NCBI GenBank assembly: GCA_963764695.1
Contig: CAVXTW010000003.1
Coordinates: 310,001-374,000, forward strand
DNA: 64,000 bases
Origin: DATFRY01 sp963764695
Lineage (GTDB): Bacteria > Myxococcota_A > Polyangia > Haliangiales > Haliangiaceae
Direction of reading: 5' to 3'
Position numbers and translations under genes: made by a program. This document shows, one piece after another, positions 61,222 to 64,000 of the stretch (its first letter is position 1; each line of letters opens with the position of its first letter). The notes below the pieces were generated by a model. It was not told the DNA's origin, searched no databases, and saw nothing but the letters and a program-made list of their open reading frames with translations.

Positions 61222-62795
61222 TTGCCCTTGCGCGAGCTCTTGGCCTTGGTCGCGCCGGCCTTGCGCCCGGCCGCCGGCTTGCGTCCGGGCGCCGCCTTCT
61301 TGGCCGCGGTGGCCTTCCGGGCTCCCGCCGCCTTGCGTCCGCTGGCCGCCGGCTTGCGCGCCGGTGCCGCCTTCTTGGCGACGACCTTGGCCGCCTTGGC
61401 CGCTGGCTTCTTCGCCGGTGCAGCCTTCTTGGCCGGTGCCTTCTTGGCCGGAGCCGCCTTCTTCTTGGCCGCGCCCGCCTTCTTGGCAGCGCCCGCCTTG
61501 ACCGCGGTGGCCTTGCGCGCCCCGCCGGCCTTGCGACCGGCTGCCGGCTTGCTCGGCGCCGACGGCTTGCTCGGGGCCGACGGCTTGCGCGCCGCCGGCT
61601 TGGTCGAGGCGTTGCGCGACGGCGGACGCGCCGCGCGCGGCGGCGGAGGCGGACCGGGCTGGCGCCGGGCGCCGTTGCTCTCGTCGCGCACCGCCGGGGC
61701 CTCGTCGTCTTCCTCGACGTCGGCGTCGTCGGCCTCGATCACATCCTCGTCGTCGGGGACAGCCGCGGCCGGCCTCTCCTGCTCGGCCTCGTCGTGGCTC
61801 TCGTCATCGTCCGGGGCCACGACCTCGTCCTCGTCGTCGTCATCATCGTCGTCGTCGGCTGCGGCGTCGTCCTGGTCGGCGTCGGCCTCGCGCTCGTCGG
61901 CCACACCCTCGTCCGCGTCGGTGTCGTCCTCGGTGCCGGGACGCTTCACCTCGGTGGCGGTCTGGTCGTCGTCAGCCTCGACAACTTCGACGTCATCATC
62001 ATCATCGTCATCGTCATCATCGTCGTCGTCATCATCGTCGTCATCATCGTCATCGTCGCCGCCGCCGGCGCTGGCTCCTCCGCCGCTCGACGCGAACGAG
62101 CCCTCCTCCTCGCCGCCCAGGTGGTCGGAGAAGAACACCAGGGTGCGCTCCCAGGCGTCGGAGGCGGCGCTCGGGTCGAACGCCTCGGGCCGCGTGTCGT
62201 TGAAGAACGCGTGGCCGGCGCCCGGATAGATCGTGTAGTCGAGGTCGCCGCCGGCATCCTCGATGTCGCGGGCCAGATCCTCGACCACATCGGGCGGGAC
62301 GAACGCGTCCGTCTCGCCGAAGAAGCCCATGACCGGGCAGCTCAGGCGCTTGAAGTTCGGCTTCACATTGGGATGGATGCCGTAGAAGTTCACCGCGGCG
62401 CCGACCTCGTTCTCGCTGGTGGTGGCGGCCAGCATGGCGAGCTGGCCGCCCATGCAGAAGCCGACGACACCCACCTTGCTGTCGATGCCAGCCTTGTTCT
62501 TGAGGGCGCCGATGGCGCCGCGAAGATCGCGCTCTGCTTGGTCCGAAGTGATCGCCATCATGAGCCGCCCCGCCTCGTCAGGATTGGTTGTCTGTTCGCC
62601 GCGGCTCAGGTCGGGAGCCAGCGCAGCGAAGCCCTCTTCCGCGAATCGATCGGCCACATCCTTTATGTGCGGCACCAGGCCCCACCACTCCTGGAGCACG
62701 ACGACGCCGCGACCATTCGCGTTGTCTGGATCCGGCAGTGCCAGATATCCGGTGCACGTCCCGCCGCTGGCGGGAAACTCGATCATCTGTCCCAT
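61218..62795 (-). CDS. Dienelactone hydrolase fused to poly-Asp and histone-H1-like tails
   Basis: A 525-residue three-part protein. Residues 1-235 are a complete dienelactone-hydrolase-like alpha/beta hydrolase: E36 in LQEWWGL, nucleophile C114 in GFCMGG, D163 in FGETDAF and H195 in GAGHAFF. Then comes an acidic disordered region with 22 consecutive Asp (247-268) and further D/E blocks to about 375. The last 130 residues are Lys/Ala/Pro repeats (KKAPAKKAAPAKKPA, GARKATAAKKAAPGRK) like histone H1 and bacterial KAPA proteins, suited to bind DNA or polyanions. No signal peptide. ATG 62795 has TAGGAT 9 nt upstream. The poly-Asp codons alternate GAC/GAT, so it is not simple recent slippage. Confidence 0.9.
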   Translation of the reverse strand: MGQMIEFPASGGTCTGYLALPDPDNANGRGVVVLQEWWGLVPHIKDVADRFAEEGFAALAPDLSRGEQTTNPDEAGRLMMAITSDQAERDLRGAIGALKNKAGIDSKVGVVGFCMGGQLAMLAATTSENEVGAAVNFYGIHPNVKPNFKRLSCPVMGFFGETDAFVPPDVVEDLARDIEDAGGDLDYTIYPGAGHAFFNDTRPEAFDPSAASDAWERTLVFFSDHLGGEEEGSFASSGGGASAGGGDDDDDDDDDDDDDDDDDDDDDDVEVVEADDDQTATEVKRPGTEDDTDADEGVADEREADADQDDAAADDDDDDDDEDEVVAPDDDESHDEAEQERPAAAVPDDEDVIEADDADVEEDDEAPAVRDESNGARRQPGPPPPPRAARPPSRNASTKPAARKPSAPSKPSAPSKPAAGRKAGGARKATAVKAGAAKKAGAAKKKAAPAKKAPAKKAAPAKKPAAKAAKVVAKKAAPARKPAASGRKAAGARKATAAKKAAPGRKPAAGRKAGATKAKSSRKGK

Positions 62796-62804
62796 GGGTC
62801 GCGC

Positions 62805-62810
62805 ATCCTA
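62805..62810 (-). promoter_or_regulatory. -10-like TAGGAT ahead of the hydrolase fusion
   Basis: On the minus strand TAGGAT ends 9 nt before ATG 62795, with no ribosome site between. It would drive the hydrolase-sulfatase operon. Confidence 0.45.
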
Positions 62811-63129
62811 CCACGCGCCCTCTGTCATGCATTCGCGCGCAGCGGCCATTGCAGTGGCTCCTGCGCGGGAAGCGACGTCGGCTCGCGGCGCGTGTGGGCG
62901 CGTAGGGCAGGCGGTGCGGCGCGCGCTTCGGACGGGACGTACAGCCGGACTGTCCGGCCGGCCGTCCAGCGGGGCTGCAGCCGGGTGTCGGCGTCCACCG
63001 TGGCTGCAGTCGACGTCGCGAGGACCGGCGGGTGGCGCGCGCGAACCGGAGGCGCGACGCGATTTTGCATCGACGCTCGGCCAGAGCGCGATTCGGTCGG
63101 TGATCCCGGCTGACCACAGGCGAGACGGC

Positions 63130-63171
63130 GCGTCCGGGCTCGTGGACGACACGTCCGGGCTCGCGGACGAC
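63130..63171. repeat. 21-bp direct tandem repeat, two copies plus partial
   Basis: CGTCCGGGCTCGTGGACGAC plus A (63130-63150) is repeated at 63151-63171 with one change, followed by a degenerate third unit CGCCCGGACGGCG. Noncoding as far as can be seen. Confidence 0.7.
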
Positions 63172-63218
63172 ACGCCCGGACGGCGTCCGGTGGCGGGATT
63201 GCGCGTCCGGCGGCGCGG

Positions 63219-64000
63219 TCAGCCTGCCCGGGTCGCGCTCGGAGCCGGACCGTCGATGCGCGCCGGATGGCTGTACACATTGAACCGACCGCCGCGCGTG
63301 AAGCCGCACAGCGTCAGGCGGAAGCGCTCGGCCACATCGACCGCGAGCGAGCTCGGCGCCGACACCGCGACCACCACCGCGAAGCCGGCCATCACCGCCT
63401 TGTGGGAGATCTCGTAGCCCAGCCGGCCCGACACGCACAGCACCGCGTCGCCCAGCGGCAGCCGGCCGGCGCGCAGGGCCCAGCCGACCAGCTTGTCGAC
63501 CGCGTTGTGGCGTCCGACGTCCTCGCGCACGGCGAGCAGCTCGCCGGTGGCGGTGAAGGCGCCCGCGGCGTGCAGCCCGCCGGTGGTGGCGAACACAGCC
63601 TGCGCCTGGCGCAAGCGGTCGGGCAGCTCGGGGACCAGCTCGGCGGCGATCGACAGGTCGGAGCGGACCGCCGGGGCGCGCAGCTCGAGCGCCGCGATGC
63701 TGGCCTTGCCGCACACGCCGCAGCCCGAGCTGGCCGGCAAGGCGCGGGGCGGCCAGCGACGCTCGACCAGCGCCGGGTCCAGGTGCACGACGACGACGTT
63801 GCCGCGCTCGTCCGGGCGCAGCGTCTCGGGTGGCGCGCGCCGCACGGTCAGCGACTCGGCCGCGTCGCGCAGCACGCCCTCGGTGTAGAGCAGGCCGCGC
63901 GCCAGATCGAGATCGGTGTCGGGTTCAGCGGGGTCATCGAGGGCGCCGGGCTCGGCGCGCACAAGGCCGGGCGTGCGCATGGTGACGGTGAGCGACTTGC
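63219..64000 (-). CDS. fdhD: Formate dehydrogenase accessory sulfurtransferase FdhD, 5' end outside window
   Basis: The protein continues past the right edge: codons upstream of the first ATG read KSLTVT before MRTPG, matching the family (LTVTMRTPG). FdhD carries sulfur from IscS to the molybdenum cofactor of formate dehydrogenase. The functional SSGCGVCGKASI (CxxC) is present, as are TGGLHAAGAF, REDVGRHNAVDKLVG and VSGRLGYEISHKAVMAG. About 260 residues are visible. The presence of fdhD implies a molybdenum or tungsten formate dehydrogenase elsewhere in the genome. Confidence 0.95.
   Translation of the reverse strand, partial: KSLTVTMRTPGLVRAEPGALDDPAEPDTDLDLARGLLYTEGVLRDAAESLTVRRAPPETLRPDERGNVVVVHLDPALVERRWPPRALPASSGCGVCGKASIAALELRAPAVRSDLSIAAELVPELPDRLRQAQAVFATTGGLHAAGAFTATGELLAVREDVGRHNAVDKLVGWALRAGRLPLGDAVLCVSGRLGYEISHKAVMAGFAVVVAVSAPSSLAVDVAERFRLTLCGFTRGGRFNVYSHPARIDGPAPSATRAG

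Larger units (their letters stand above)
62796..63218. other. Intergenic region with short tandem repeat
   Basis: About 420 bp between the hydrolase start and the fdhD stop. It holds the hydrolase -10 and a tandem repeat at 63130-63171. Reading frames here lack family features and look accidental. No terminator for fdhD was recognised. Confidence 0.45.

Noticed and set aside
61960..62070. A tri-nucleotide microsatellite of the ATC/GTC type as a separate repeat element
   Set aside because: It is in frame inside the hydrolase fusion and encodes the poly-Asp run with mixed GAC/GAT codons, so it is described as part of that gene.
62808..63173. A minus-strand gene between the hydrolase fusion and fdhD
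   Set aside because: The product is Ser/Arg/Pro-rich with the tandem repeat translated inside; no domain or start signal was seen.

Overview
The window is a very GC-rich chromosome segment. It most likely comes from a Myxococcota-type (deltaproteobacterial) organism. The signs are a MYXO-CTERM-like tail on a secreted phosphoesterase, many lipoboxes, a Ser/Thr protein kinase, giant TPR and HEAT-repeat proteins, a histone-H1-like Lys/Ala tail and a REP-associated (RAYT) transposase. No tRNA, rRNA, CRISPR array, phage module or plasmid origin is visible. Many start codons lie only 6 to 9 nt downstream of a TANNNT-type hexamer, so leaderless transcription looks common here.

Layout. 1-7.4 kb: the 5' part of an N6-adenine DNA methylase (minus), fused at its start to a long inverted repeat, then a co-directional block with a DUF4159 protein, a VWA/glutamine-amidotransferase-like membrane protein, an unrecognised protein, a frameshifted exported protein and another unrecognised protein. 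7.4-10.1 kb: a decayed pseudopilin-like gene, a GNAT, the RAYT transposase with hairpins on both sides, and a small secreted protein. 10.3-27.5 kb: exported and regulatory genes, namely a GH92 mannosidase lipoprotein, a MocR regulator, a Ser/Thr kinase, a metallophosphoesterase/PQQ-propeller protein, a TlpA-like lipoprotein with a nucleotidyltransferase-like partner, two alpha/beta hydrolases, a TetR regulator with a candidate operator, and an envelope gene pair. 27.8-31 kb: a TauD-like dioxygenase and a lipoprotein probably with an alpha-toroid fold.

31-43.3 kb is the most distinctive region. It has an APH-like kinase, a histidine kinase with a Cys-rich PAS domain, two paralogous STAS plus zinc-ribbon proteins (one tail-anchored), a PAS/coiled-coil protein, a giant TPR protein and a GHKL-ATPase protein. 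The STAS proteins keep the phosphoacceptor Ser and the ATPase has N and G2 boxes, so the set looks like a partner-switching network without a sigma factor. 43.4-49.7 kb: an ABC transporter divergent from a STAND-type NTPase with HEAT repeats, sharing back-to-back promoters.

50-64 kb: queF, a TetR/ferritin-like operon, a ribbon-helix-helix protein with stacked palindromes, hemF and a UbiB-like kinase starting 17 bp apart, a HARE-HTH protein, a zinc-ribbon protein, a RecB/Cas4-like nuclease, a TfoX-N protein, a sulfatase-fold lipoprotein coupled to a dienelactone hydrolase fused to poly-Asp and histone-H1-like tails, and the 5'-truncated fdhD at the right edge.

Four long inverted repeats, whose arms are made of 6-, 7- or about 9-nt tandem units, sit between genes at about 0.5, 27.6, 43.3 and 58.8 kb. 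Two of them share a related core and so belong to one family.
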